A stretch of 33,297 nt of DNA from a bacterium (lineage in GTDB: Bacteria > SZUA-79 > Acidulodesulfobacterales > Acidulodesulfobacteraceae). Each line of letters starts with the position of its first letter. Within the stretch, counting starts at the first letter, position 1. The DNA lies in NCBI GenBank assembly GCA_021828445.1, contig JAJZJD010000003.1, positions 1 through 33,297 of the forward strand. The letters run 5' to 3'. Position numbers and translations under genes: made by a program. This document shows, piece by piece, positions 16,510-26,315 of the stretch. The notes beneath the pieces are model-generated. The model was given only the letters and a program-made list of their open reading frames with translations, made no database searches and had not been told where the DNA came from.

Positions 16510-18468
16510 ATGAATGATAATTTTATTCTCGGAACCGCCGGTCATATCGACCACGGAAAATCTTCCCTCATTAAAGCTTTAACCGGCATAGAGACCGACA
16601 GATTAGAAGAAGAAAAAAAACGGGGCATAAGTATTGTTTTAGGTTATGCCTATATGCGTTTTCCTTCGGGTATTTCCGCAGGAATAGTCGATGTTCCCGG
16701 TCACGCTAAATTTATCAAGACCATGGTTTCAGGTTCGGCCGGTATGGACGGCGTTTTGCTTGTAATTGCGGCGGACGACGGAATAATGGCGCAGACCAAA
16801 GAGCATCTGCTTATTTTAAAACTTCTCGGAATAAAACTTATAATTCCGGTAATAACGAAGATAGATGCAGTTTCTTCCGAAATCCTCGTAAAAAGAGAAT
16901 CCGAAGTAAAGCAATTTTTAAAAATATACGGTTACGAAAAATTTTCGTCGAATATCTTTGAAGTATCGACAAAATCAGGTAAAGGAATCGAAGAATTAAA
17001 AAAAAATATAGAAAAAATTTTTCAAGAATATAATTCGCAGAGGCAATATAGTAAAATTCATACTCCCGATAAAGTTTTTCTGCCTATAGACAGAATTATT
17101 TCCTCAAAAGGTTTCGGGACGATATTGGCCGGCACCTTAAAGTACGGAACTTTTAAGGTAAACTCCGAAATTCAGATAATGCCGCCGGGTATAACGGCAA
17201 GGGTAAAAAGCATAGAATCGCATAATAAGCCGGTCGATACGGCTTTTAAATCAATGAGAATATCCGTCAACGTTCCTTCGGTAAAAAAAGAAAACGTAAA
17301 ATTTGGAGACGTTATCTCCGAAAAAGATTCTTTAACTGCGTCAAATGCCGTTTTAGCCAAAGTTTTTTACGACTTTGAAAACAAAAAAGACCTTAAAAGC
17401 CATATTAATTTTATGTTTATGACCGGAACGTCGTCCGTTGCCGCCAAAATAATAGTTTTTAATCATGAAAAGAAAATTAAACCGGGAGAATATTCATATG
17501 CTTTGTTTAAATTAAACGGCGAAATAGCTTCGATGACCGGCGAAAAATTTATTATAAGGGATATAGGAGCCGGAAAAACTATCGGCGGCGGTACTATTAT
17601 AGATTCTTCGGCGGATTATGAATACTCCGAAATATTTAACGAATTATACGAAAATATTATTTCCGATAATGCAAACGAAGCGGTTTACGGTTTTGTAAAA
17701 ATATTCCAAGTCGTTAATTTAGAAAATATTTATAAAAAATTCAATTTAAATTTATCAGATTTTTTCAGCGTTATAGAGCGGCTAAGAAATGACGGAAAAA
17801 TAATAACAGGCAATAAAAACAGGTATGCATTTACTTCGGATTTTTATAATAAAGGAAAAAAAATATTAACGGGAATTATAGGAAAAGATAAAAAAATTTA
17901 CGGCAAAACCGAACTTTTCAATGTTTTTACGGAAAGCCTAAGCGGGGAAAATATTTATAAAGCGGCTTATAAAACGGCGGATATTTTTTTCGATATTTTG
18001 ATAAACGATTTGTTAAGCGAAAAGTATATATCATACGACAGTATAGGAAATATAATTCCGAAAGGGCTTGAATGGGTTAAAGAAATTAAAACGGACATTC
18101 CGCCGGAATATGCCGGCGCGGCAAAAAAAATAGAAAATTTATTAATTTCAAACGGAAACAGCGTTCCTGACTACGGCGATTTAGAAAGAAAAATCGCCCT
18201 GCCCAGAAACACATTAAATTATATATTGAGTTTAATGCTTAAGTCGTCAAAAATCGTAAAAGTCAAACGCGATATGTATTATTTAAAAGAACAGATTGAC
18301 GGCATAAAATCGAAATTAGACGTTTTTTTCGATAAAAATGAAAAATTGGAGCCTAAGGATATAAAAGAAATTGCCGGAGTTTCCCGAAAATATGCCATAC
18401 CTCTGCTGGAATATTTCGACGGTATCGGATATACGGTAAAAAAAGGAGAATACAGAATTAAAAAATAA
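16510..18468 (+). CDS. selB: Selenocysteine-specific elongation factor SelB
   Basis: 'GTAGHIDHGKSSLIKALTGIETDRLEEEKKRGISIVLGYAYM', 'GIVDVPGHAKFIKTMVSG', C-terminal winged-helix-like region. Confidence 0.93.
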   Translation: MNDNFILGTAGHIDHGKSSLIKALTGIETDRLEEEKKRGISIVLGYAYMRFPSGISAGIVDVPGHAKFIKTMVSGSAGMDGVLLVIAADDGIMAQTKEHLLILKLLGIKLIIPVITKIDAVSSEILVKRESEVKQFLKIYGYEKFSSNIFEVSTKSGKGIEELKKNIEKIFQEYNSQRQYSKIHTPDKVFLPIDRIISSKGFGTILAGTLKYGTFKVNSEIQIMPPGITARVKSIESHNKPVDTAFKSMRISVNVPSVKKENVKFGDVISEKDSLTASNAVLAKVFYDFENKKDLKSHINFMFMTGTSSVAAKIIVFNHEKKIKPGEYSYALFKLNGEIASMTGEKFIIRDIGAGKTIGGGTIIDSSADYEYSEIFNELYENIISDNANEAVYGFVKIFQVVNLENIYKKFNLNLSDFFSVIERLRNDGKIITGNKNRYAFTSDFYNKGKKILTGIIGKDKKIYGKTELFNVFTESLSGENIYKAAYKTADIFFDILINDLLSEKYISYDSIGNIIPKGLEWVKEIKTDIPPEYAGAAKKIENLLISNGNSVPDYGDLERKIALPRNTLNYILSLMLKSSKIVKVKRDMYYLKEQIDGIKSKLDVFFDKNEKLEPKDIKEIAGVSRKYAIPLLEYFDGIGYTVKKGEYRIKK

Positions 18469-18565
18469 AACATCCCATTTTTTCCGTTTTTTTGCTATAA
18501 TAGAAGACGGAATAAACTTTAGCTTAATTTTCAATAATTTAATTTGTATTATTTTAATAAACTAT

Positions 18566-20017
18566 ATGCCTTATAAAGATCTGCACGAATTTATCGGAGT
18601 TTTAGAAAAAGACGGCGACCTAAAAAGGATCAGCGCTCCGGTCGACAGGATTTTGGAAATCGCCGAAATTGCAGACAGGACGGTAAAAAAAGAGGGTCCG
18701 GCTCTTTTATTCGAAAACGTTAAAGGATATAATTTTCCCGTTTTAATAAATATGTTCGGCTCCAACAAGCGAATATTGAAGGCTTTTGAAGTCGAAAATC
18801 TCGACGGCGTAGCAAAAAGGATAGAAGAAATAATAGACCCCGAAATTCCTACCAATTTTTTTGAAAAGATAAAATCTCTTTCAAAGCTTAAAAAACTTGC
18901 GGATTATATGCCTAAAATAGTAAAAAACGCTAAATGCAAAGAGGTTATTGTGGATAAACCGCCTCTTTTAGATATTCTGCCGGTTTTAAAAACATGGCCG
19001 GAAGACGGCGGTCCGTTTATTACTCTTCCGCTTGTTTTTACTAAAGATCCCGAAAAAGGCTCTACTAACGTAGGCATGTACAGAATGCAGGTTTACGACG
19101 ATACTTCATGCGGGATGCACTGGCATATACATAAAGACGGCGCAAGACATTTCAGAAAATATAAGGAATTAGGAAAAAAAATACCGGTTTCGGTAGTAAT
19201 AGGTTCAGATCCGTCCGTTATTTATTCGGCAACCGCTCCTCTGCCTCCGGATATCGAAGAGATGATGTTTGCGGGTTTTTTAAGAGGCGAAGCGGTCGAA
19301 TTAGTTAAATGCGAGACTAACGATATATATGTTCCGGCTAACGCCGAATTCGTGCTTGAAGGATACATAGACCCGGCCGAGGATTTAAGGATAGAAGGAC
19401 CTTTCGGCGATCATACGGGATATTATTCGTTGGAAGATTTTTATCCCGTTTTTCACGTAACTTTGATAACGCACAGGAAAGATGCGGTATATCCGGCTAC
19501 GATAGTAGGCAAGCCTCCCATGGAAGACTGTTATATAGGAAAAGCTACCGAAAGGTTTTTTCTTCCGGCTATAAAAAAGATTTTTCCGGAAATAGTAGAT
19601 ATGAATCTTCCTTTCGAGGGAATATTTCACGACCTTGCTTTCGTAAGCATTAAAAAAAGTTATCCGGGGCATGCAAAGAAGATTATGCACGGCATATGGG
19701 GACTGGGTTTAATGATGTTTACCAAAATTATAGTAATACTTGACGAAGACGTAAACGTTCAGGACAGAAGCGAGGTTATCTGGAGGATTTGCAACAATAT
19801 AGACCCTAAAAGAGATATAACTTTCGTAGAAGGGCCGATAGACGTTTTAGAGCATGCTTCCGATATTCCTAATTACGGCTCAAAAATGGGCATCGACGCT
19901 ACGAAAAAATGGGCATCGGAAGGCTATAAAAGAAAATGGCCGAACGATATAACGATGTCCGAAGAAATAAAAAAACTTGTCGATGCAAAATGGAAAGAGT
20001 ACGGTATCGATGCTTAA
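18566..20017 (+). CDS. ubiD: UbiD family (prenylated-FMN) decarboxylase, likely in menaquinone biosynthesis
   Basis: 'DLHEFIGVLEKDGDLKRI', 'GMYRMQVYDDTSCGMHWHIHKDGARHF', 'EGPFGDHTGYYS', 'TIVGKPPMED'. Confidence 0.93.
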   Translation: MPYKDLHEFIGVLEKDGDLKRISAPVDRILEIAEIADRTVKKEGPALLFENVKGYNFPVLINMFGSNKRILKAFEVENLDGVAKRIEEIIDPEIPTNFFEKIKSLSKLKKLADYMPKIVKNAKCKEVIVDKPPLLDILPVLKTWPEDGGPFITLPLVFTKDPEKGSTNVGMYRMQVYDDTSCGMHWHIHKDGARHFRKYKELGKKIPVSVVIGSDPSVIYSATAPLPPDIEEMMFAGFLRGEAVELVKCETNDIYVPANAEFVLEGYIDPAEDLRIEGPFGDHTGYYSLEDFYPVFHVTLITHRKDAVYPATIVGKPPMEDCYIGKATERFFLPAIKKIFPEIVDMNLPFEGIFHDLAFVSIKKSYPGHAKKIMHGIWGLGLMMFTKIIVILDEDVNVQDRSEVIWRICNNIDPKRDITFVEGPIDVLEHASDIPNYGSKMGIDATKKWASEGYKRKWPNDITMSEEIKKLVDAKWKEYGIDA

Positions 20018-20897
20018 AAAAATTAAAAACACTTTAGAATTAGTAAAATTTTCCCATACTATTTTCGTTCTGCCTTTTGCGCTGAGCGCTTTTTTTCTTG
20101 CTTTTTACGATAAATATCCGCATTCTTTCGGCACGCCTTTTTTTTACTATAAAATAATATGGATTATTATCGCAATGGCTTCAGGAAGAAGCGGAGCTAT
20201 GGCGTTCAACAGGATAATCGACAGAAAAATAGACGCTAAAAACAAAAGGACTATGTCGAGGACGCTTCCAAAAGGCGAGCTGTCCGTTTTGTACAGCGTT
20301 ATTTTCGGAATACTGTCTTATGCGGTGCTTGTAATTGCGGCATATGAACTTAATTTTACCTGCTTCGTGCTTGCCCCATTAGTGATAGCTTTTGTAACTT
20401 TTTATTCTTTTACTAAAAGATTCACTTTTTTTTCCCATCTCGTGCTTGGAATAAGCATGGCATTAGGGCCTCTGGGAACCTGGCTTGCCGTAACCGGCAG
20501 TTTGGATTATAAAATTTTAATTCTCGGTCTTGCGGTAGTTTTCTGGGGCGCCGGATTCGATATACTTTATGCCGTAATGGATTACGATTTCGACGTCGCA
20601 AACGGACTTTTTTCGGCGCCGGCGAAATTCGGAGTTAAAAATGCCGTAATAACTGCCAGGATATTGCATTTATTTGCCTTGTTCTGCCTTGTTTATTTAT
20701 ATTTTTTATTTAATCTTAATTTTTTATATATTATCGGGATAGTGCTGGTTACCGGATTTTTTGCATACGAGCATATTCTTGTTTTTAAAAGTTTGGATAA
20801 TATCGACATGGCGTTTTTTACCATGAACGGTTATATATCTATTACTTTTTTCGTATTTATGTCGCTAAGCATAGCGTATTATTATAAATTATTATAA
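20010..20897 (+). CDS. ubiA: UbiA family prenyltransferase
   Basis: 'MAFNRIIDRKIDAKNKRTMSRTLPKGELS' and 'DILYAVMDYDFDVANGLFSAPAKFG'; ATG at 20010 overlaps the ubiD stop and gives the family-like start. Confidence 0.92.
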   Translation: MLKKIKNTLELVKFSHTIFVLPFALSAFFLAFYDKYPHSFGTPFFYYKIIWIIIAMASGRSGAMAFNRIIDRKIDAKNKRTMSRTLPKGELSVLYSVIFGILSYAVLVIAAYELNFTCFVLAPLVIAFVTFYSFTKRFTFFSHLVLGISMALGPLGTWLAVTGSLDYKILILGLAVVFWGAGFDILYAVMDYDFDVANGLFSAPAKFGVKNAVITARILHLFALFCLVYLYFLFNLNFLYIIGIVLVTGFFAYEHILVFKSLDNIDMAFFTMNGYISITFFVFMSLSIAYYYKLL

Positions 20898-20930
20898 ATT
20901 ATTAGAAAAATTTATCGGCTCGGCTTTAAA

Positions 20931-21668
20931 ATGACGAAAAAATATTCATACATTCTTGCTATAACCGGCGCGTCCGGAGTAATATACGGTCTGAGCCTTC
21001 TTAAAGCTTTAATCGAGCATTCTTATTTCGTACACCTTATCGTTTCCGAGCCGGGTTTTACGGTAATGAAAGACGAACTTGATATGTTTAAAAACGGTTA
21101 TAATAATGAAGATAAAGCAAAAATTAGCAATAACGGCAATCCCGTAATTTCTAATTTCGACGCAAAACAAGAAATATTAAACTCTATAAAACTTAACTTA
21201 ACGTCAAGTTCCGATATTGCTTCTTCGGATGCGGCTTTTAACTCTTACGCAGGTATGTTTGAACTCTTAGACGAAAAATTTCTGGAGTCTAAAATTGCGA
21301 GCGGTTCGGCAAAAGAGGTGAAAGGCATGGCGGTAGTCCCGTGTTCTATGGGTTCGCTGGCAAGGATAGCATGCGGAATTTCCGGAAATTTAATTGAACG
21401 TGCGGCGGACGTAGTTTTAAAAGAAAAAAAAAGACTCGTAGTATGCCCGCGAGAAACTCCGCTCAACGATATACACCTTAAGAACATGCTGTCGCTATAT
21501 TCATCAGGTGCAATAATACTTCCGCTGATCCCCGGTTTTTATAATAAGCCTAAAACGGTAAGCGATATAGTCGATTTTATGACCGGCAGAATTTTGGACA
21601 GCCTTTCTATAGAGAACGATATATATAAAAGATGGGAAGGTTATAACGGAAAATATAATGAAAAATAA
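20931..21668 (+). CDS. ubiX: UbiX family flavin prenyltransferase with internal insertion
   Basis: 'ITGASGVIYGLSLLKAL', 'IASGSAKEVKGMAVVPCSMGSLARIACGIS', 'NLIERAADVVLKEKKRLVVCPRETPL'. Confidence 0.92.
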   Translation: MTKKYSYILAITGASGVIYGLSLLKALIEHSYFVHLIVSEPGFTVMKDELDMFKNGYNNEDKAKISNNGNPVISNFDAKQEILNSIKLNLTSSSDIASSDAAFNSYAGMFELLDEKFLESKIASGSAKEVKGMAVVPCSMGSLARIACGISGNLIERAADVVLKEKKRLVVCPRETPLNDIHLKNMLSLYSSGAIILPLIPGFYNKPKTVSDIVDFMTGRILDSLSIENDIYKRWEGYNGKYNEK

Positions 21669-22740
21669 AAATTTTGATTTAATCAAGGAAAAAGTTTATA
21701 ATGATATAAGGCTTACGGTTGAAGACGCCCTGTTTTTATTCGAATCTAAAGACCTGCTTTCCATAGGAGAGCTTGCGAACTATAAGAATAATAAAATTAA
21801 CGGAAGCAGCGTTTATTATATAGTTAATATTCATGTTAACTATACCAATATATGCATAAACAGGTGCGCATTTTGCGCCTTTTACAGGACGGGGAAAGAA
21901 AGCGACGCATATTCTATGAGCATAGACGAAATAATAGAATATATAGGAAAACATCATAAATTGAATAATTTTAAAGAAGTCCATATAGTTGGAGGCCTTC
22001 ATCCGTCGCTGCCTTACGGATTTTATTTAGACATGGTCCGCAGAATAAAAAAAGAATTTCCTTCCCTTATGATTCAGGCGTTTACCGCCGTAGAAATAGA
22101 CTACTTGTCTAAAATTTCGGGTTTGCCGGTAGAAACCGTGCTGTATGATTTAAAAGAAAGCGGTTTAAACAGTCTTCCCGGAGGCGGCGCCGAAATTTTT
22201 AATCCTGCCGTCAGAAATAAACTTTGCCCAAATAAAATCGGCGGCGAGAGATGGATTTATATTCATAAAGCGGCGCATAAGACGGGAATCGTTTCAAACG
22301 CGTCAATGCTTTACGGAGTAAAAGAAAGCTGCGCCGACAGGGTAAGCCACTTAAACGACATAAGAAACGCGCAAGACGAATCGGGAGGTTTTAAATCTTT
22401 CATCCCGTTTGCATTCCAGCCGAAAAACACCGCGGTCAAAAATTCATCGCTTACTTCCGGTTACGACGACCTTAAAGTTATTGCGACTGCCCGCCTTTTT
22501 TTAGATAATTTTAAACATATAAAAACTTTTTTCGTAAATCTCGGCATTAATCTTGCACAGGTATCTCTTTCTTTCGGCGCCGACGATTTCGACGGAACCC
22601 TGATAGAGGAAAAAATATCACATAACGCCGGTTCTTCTCAGCCCTCCGGCCTCAGCGTCAAAAATTTAAAAAAAATAATAACCGAAACTGGCAGGATACC
22701 CGTAGAAAGAGATACGGCTTATAATATAGCTTATAATTAA
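21658..22740 (+). CDS. mqnE: Aminofutalosine synthase MqnE (radical SAM)
   Basis: 'CINRCAFCAF' CxxxCxxC, 'EVHIVGGLHPSLPYGFYLDMVRRIKKEFPSLMIQAFTAVEI', 'LPGGGAEIF', 'FIPFAFQPKNT'. Confidence 0.88.
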   Translation: MKNKNFDLIKEKVYNDIRLTVEDALFLFESKDLLSIGELANYKNNKINGSSVYYIVNIHVNYTNICINRCAFCAFYRTGKESDAYSMSIDEIIEYIGKHHKLNNFKEVHIVGGLHPSLPYGFYLDMVRRIKKEFPSLMIQAFTAVEIDYLSKISGLPVETVLYDLKESGLNSLPGGGAEIFNPAVRNKLCPNKIGGERWIYIHKAAHKTGIVSNASMLYGVKESCADRVSHLNDIRNAQDESGGFKSFIPFAFQPKNTAVKNSSLTSGYDDLKVIATARLFLDNFKHIKTFFVNLGINLAQVSLSFGADDFDGTLIEEKISHNAGSSQPSGLSVKNLKKIITETGRIPVERDTAYNIAYN

Positions 22741-22796
22741 CGGAATAATTAATAACAATTTAAATTAATGTTTTAAAAAGTTTAAGGAGGCTAAAA

Positions 22797-23324
22797 ATGT
22801 TTAACTTAAACGAATTTGTATTTTATCCGGGCTACGGAGTTTGTACGGTAGAATCTATTTCTAAAAAAACGATAGGTTCCGCCGAAATGTCTTTTTACAA
22901 TATCAGGGTTTTAGAAAACAACGCGAAAATTATGATACCGGTAAAAAACGAGGCTGAAGTCGGACTTCGTCTTTTAATTAAAGAGAACGAGATACAGAAG
23001 GTTTTCGACGTTCTTGAGGAGAAAAGCGAAAAAAAGTCTTTCGCAAAAAAAGAATCCTGGAACAAAAGATTTAACGGATACAATATAAAATTATGCTCCT
23101 CATGCCTTTTTGAAGTTGCCGAAGTTCTGAGGGATTTATATACGTTAAAATGCGAAAAGGAATTGTCCTTCGCCGAAAAGAAAATGTTTGAAAAGGCAAA
23201 ACATTTAATAATAAAAGAAATTTCTACGGTTATGAACATGTCCGAAACATTCGTAGAAGAGAAAATAAAAAAAATATTTATTAAAAAAACCGAAACGCCT
23301 CAAAGTTTAAAATTGGATGCATAA
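22797..23324 (+). CDS. CarD/CdnL family transcriptional regulator
   Basis: 'FNLNEFVFYPGYGVCTVESISKKTIGSAEMSFYNIRVLENNAKIMIPVKNEAEVGLRLLI'; GGAGG RBS. Confidence 0.9.
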   Translation: MFNLNEFVFYPGYGVCTVESISKKTIGSAEMSFYNIRVLENNAKIMIPVKNEAEVGLRLLIKENEIQKVFDVLEEKSEKKSFAKKESWNKRFNGYNIKLCSSCLFEVAEVLRDLYTLKCEKELSFAEKKMFEKAKHLIIKEISTVMNMSETFVEEKIKKIFIKKTETPQSLKLDA

Positions 23325-23369
23325 ATTTTAATTTAAATTTAAACGCTTATTATAATATTTATCATATAG

Positions 23370-24485
23370 ATGAAAATTTTTAATAAAAAACCTATTCTTT
23401 TCGTCAGGGTATCTCTCGTTCTTATTTCGGCCGTTCTTGGTTTTTTAATCGGAAAAGAATACTGGCATAACGATTTTTTATCTTACGTAGGATTGCTGTT
23501 CGGTTTTACCATAGGCTTTATTGTTATATCCGTCGAAAAAAGCATGGAATCTATTTCGACCAAAAAAATACTAACCGGAGGAATCGGGCTTTTTATAGGG
23601 CTTTTTATAATCAATTATATTACGTACCAGCTTTTTAAATCTTTTTTTACCGGTTCGGATCTTGGTTATATTACATATGCTTTCGTAAATTTCGTCGCGG
23701 GTTATCTGGGATTAATTATAGGACTTAGGGTGAGCGACGATTTTTCGGTCGGCATAAGAATGCAGGGCGGGACCGCCTCCGGCGGAGTCGGAGAGCAGAA
23801 CCGGTTTAGGCAGGAAATGAACGCCGCTGCTAATATTTACGGCGTTAAAGCCGAAGATTCCGAACAGTGCCGCAATTACAAAGTTATAGATACCAGCTCT
23901 TTAATAGACGGAAGAATATTAGACGTATCTAAGACCGGTTTTATCGACGGAACTTTCGTTATTCCATCGTTTGTTTTACATGAACTGCAGCATATAGCAG
24001 ATTCCCAGGATCCGCTGAAAAGAGTTAAAGGCAGGAGAGGATTGGACATACTTAAAGAACTAAGGGAAGACAAAAATATTAATATAAAATTTACCGACGT
24101 CGATTATCCGAACATCAAAGAAGTAGATGCAAAGTTAATCGCTTTTGCAAAAGAAAATAACGGCAAGATTATTACAACGGATTTTAATCTTAATAAAGTT
24201 GCGCAGGTCAGGAATATAAGGGTCTTAAATATAAACGATTTAGTTAAGGCGCTTAGGCCTATTCTTTTGCCCGGCGAAAACATGACCGTTTTAATTGCAA
24301 AAGAAGGCAGGGAAAAAAATCAGGGCATAGCTTATATGGACGACGGAACTATGGTAGTAGTCGAAGATGCCATGAAATTAGTCGGTTCGGAATTAGATGT
24401 CGTCGTGACGAGCGTGCTCCAGACTTCCAGCGGCAGAATGATATTTACGAAAATAAACAGCGAAAAAGAGCATGCAGTCGTATAA
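23370..24485 (+). CDS. PIN/TRAM domain membrane protein (YacL-like)
   Basis: N-terminal TM helices; 'VIDTSSLIDGRILDVSKTGFIDGTFVIPSFVLHELQHIADS', 'RRGLDIL', C-terminal TRAM-like 'GREKNQGIAYMDDGTMVVVEDA'. Confidence 0.9.
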   Translation: MKIFNKKPILFVRVSLVLISAVLGFLIGKEYWHNDFLSYVGLLFGFTIGFIVISVEKSMESISTKKILTGGIGLFIGLFIINYITYQLFKSFFTGSDLGYITYAFVNFVAGYLGLIIGLRVSDDFSVGIRMQGGTASGGVGEQNRFRQEMNAAANIYGVKAEDSEQCRNYKVIDTSSLIDGRILDVSKTGFIDGTFVIPSFVLHELQHIADSQDPLKRVKGRRGLDILKELREDKNINIKFTDVDYPNIKEVDAKLIAFAKENNGKIITTDFNLNKVAQVRNIRVLNINDLVKALRPILLPGENMTVLIAKEGREKNQGIAYMDDGTMVVVEDAMKLVGSELDVVVTSVLQTSSGRMIFTKINSEKEHAVV

Positions 24486-24621
24486 AAACCGGAACGTAAT
24501 TATTTTTTCGATTAAATTGCGCATGCGTTTGAAACGGTAATGGAAACGAAATTAAATCCGGCCCCATTATCCGACCTCATTATTTAAGGCGATTAATATC
24601 GCAATTTTATTAATGAATCAG

Positions 24622-25425
24622 TTATCGGTTTTCGGCATGGAATTTTTTTAAAAACATTTCGGCTATTTCAACGTCCAAAGCCGACGTTATTTTGATGTTT
24701 AAATCGGTAGATTGTACGGGGAACACGGACAAACCTAAATTTTCGACCAAAGATACGTCGTCGGTCGAGATAAAATTTTCTTCCGCAGCTTTATAAACGG
24801 CTTTTTTGATAATATCGAACTTAAAAGTCTGCGGAGTTTTGGCAGAGATAAGCCTGTCCCTTAAAAGAGTTTTAAGTTTAACCGCGTCTGCTTTGTTTGC
24901 CGCCGTTTCTGCAATTTTATCTTTTCCTGCGTTAATTTCTTTTATGGTTTCCGTAACGCCTGAGCATAAGAACGCCGCGCCGCATTCCGCAGTTTTATCC
25001 AACAGCATGCTTAATTCGTTATCGGTTACAAAAGGCCTTGCGGAATCGTGGATAAATACGACGGAATTTTCGACGGCGCTTTCAGAACTTTCTTCGGACG
25101 CGTTTGCTTTTATATATTTATCTTCTATATATTTTATCGCATTATAAACGGATTCCTGCCGAGATTTTCCGCCGGTTATAATTTTTATTTTTTTGCTTTT
25201 TTCTTCCGAAAGATTTTTGCCGAAAAAAGCGTTCCAGTTAAAATCGTAAATTTGCGGAGGAGGAACCGTTATTATAATTGCGTCAAAATTAATTTTAGAA
25301 TTTAAAAAAATATCGAGACTGTGCAGGATAATTTCTTTATTTTGTATTTTGATAAGCTGTTTAGGCAAGGAAAAACCGGTACGCGAACCTGTTCCTGCGG
25401 CAAGCAATACGGCGTATATTTTCAT
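24622..25425 (-). CDS. ispD: 2-C-methyl-D-erythritol 4-phosphate cytidylyltransferase IspD
   Basis: 'AVLLAAGTGSRTGFSLPKQLIKI', 'VFIHDSARPFVTD', 'KTPQTFKFDIIKKAV', 'TDDVSLVE'. Confidence 0.93.
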   Translation of the reverse strand: MKIYAVLLAAGTGSRTGFSLPKQLIKIQNKEIILHSLDIFLNSKINFDAIIITVPPPQIYDFNWNAFFGKNLSEEKSKKIKIITGGKSRQESVYNAIKYIEDKYIKANASEESSESAVENSVVFIHDSARPFVTDNELSMLLDKTAECGAAFLCSGVTETIKEINAGKDKIAETAANKADAVKLKTLLRDRLISAKTPQTFKFDIIKKAVYKAAEENFISTDDVSLVENLGLSVFPVQSTDLNIKITSALDVEIAEMFLKKFHAENR

Positions 25426-25615
25426 TTTCCGGCTCCTTATATTCCGTTAAAATAGTGTCTATCATTTCTTTTAGATACCTTATCTTATAAACACATATCG
25501 CTTAAACAGCTCTGTCCCCGCCACAAATGGACATCCGCAAAAAACTTTCTATATTTAATTGACTGTTCCGTATTCGGTAAATAAAATCTGACACCTTTTC
25601 TTTCTAATGCTCTTT

Positions 25616-26125
25616 TTATCCCTTAGACAAAAGACAGACGGTGAAACATTCTATGGCTTTTTGTTTCCCGACGGAATCAAGCCCTTCTTTCGTTTTGCCT
25701 TTAATATTTATACGCGATTTATCGACGTTTAAAACGGAAGATACCGAACTTATCATCCGCTCTTTGTAAGACGAAACTTTAGGGGTCTGAGTTACGATAG
25801 TAATATCGGCGTTGACCAGACTGTAGCCTTGTTCTTTGACCAAACCGTATGCGTAATTTATTATTTCTATGCTGCTTACCCCTTTTGTGGATTTTAGGTT
25901 GTCGGGATATAAAACGCCTATATCCGGAAGCGATAAGGCTCCGAGCAGGGCATCCGTAAGCGAATGAAGCACGACGTCTCCGTCGGAATGAGCTTCAACC
26001 CCGATATGCTCCTCTATAAGCACCCCTCCGAGATATAATTTTTTTGCGGCATTTTCAAAAAGCGTAAATTCTAAAAACTTATGTATATCGTAACCGCTTC
26101 CTATTCTAAAACTGTCGTTTATCAT
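25616..26125 (-). CDS. ispF: 2-C-methyl-D-erythritol 2,4-cyclodiphosphate synthase IspF
   Basis: 'RIGSGYDIHKF', 'LGGVLI', 'AHSDGDVVLHSLTDALLGALSLPDIG', 'KGKTKEGLDSVG'. Confidence 0.95.
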   Translation of the reverse strand: MINDSFRIGSGYDIHKFLEFTLFENAAKKLYLGGVLIEEHIGVEAHSDGDVVLHSLTDALLGALSLPDIGVLYPDNLKSTKGVSSIEIINYAYGLVKEQGYSLVNADITIVTQTPKVSSYKERMISSVSSVLNVDKSRINIKGKTKEGLDSVGKQKAIECFTVCLLSKG

Positions 26126-26315
26126 AAAATCATTATAGCACGACTGCTTATTTAACGGAATATTTTTTTGGTTATGTATGCGTTTGATGTGGTATAATAT
26201 GAAGAAGAAAAAAAATAATCAAAAAAATATCTATCGGCGGATTAAGGTAGTAATAACGATAACTATAATAGCGCTATAGCGAATAAGTAATAATTAAATA
26301 AGGGAGAAAATTATT

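Noticed and set aside
24589-24610. GCGAT-TAAT-ATCGC stem between convergent genes
   Set aside because: Only a 5-bp stem with a weak T-tract; insufficient to call a terminator.
26200-26315. Repetitive AT-rich leader upstream of the YqjM-like gene (TAGCGCTATAGCG)
   Set aside because: Short palindrome in AT-rich sequence; no clear regulatory family or riboswitch signature.
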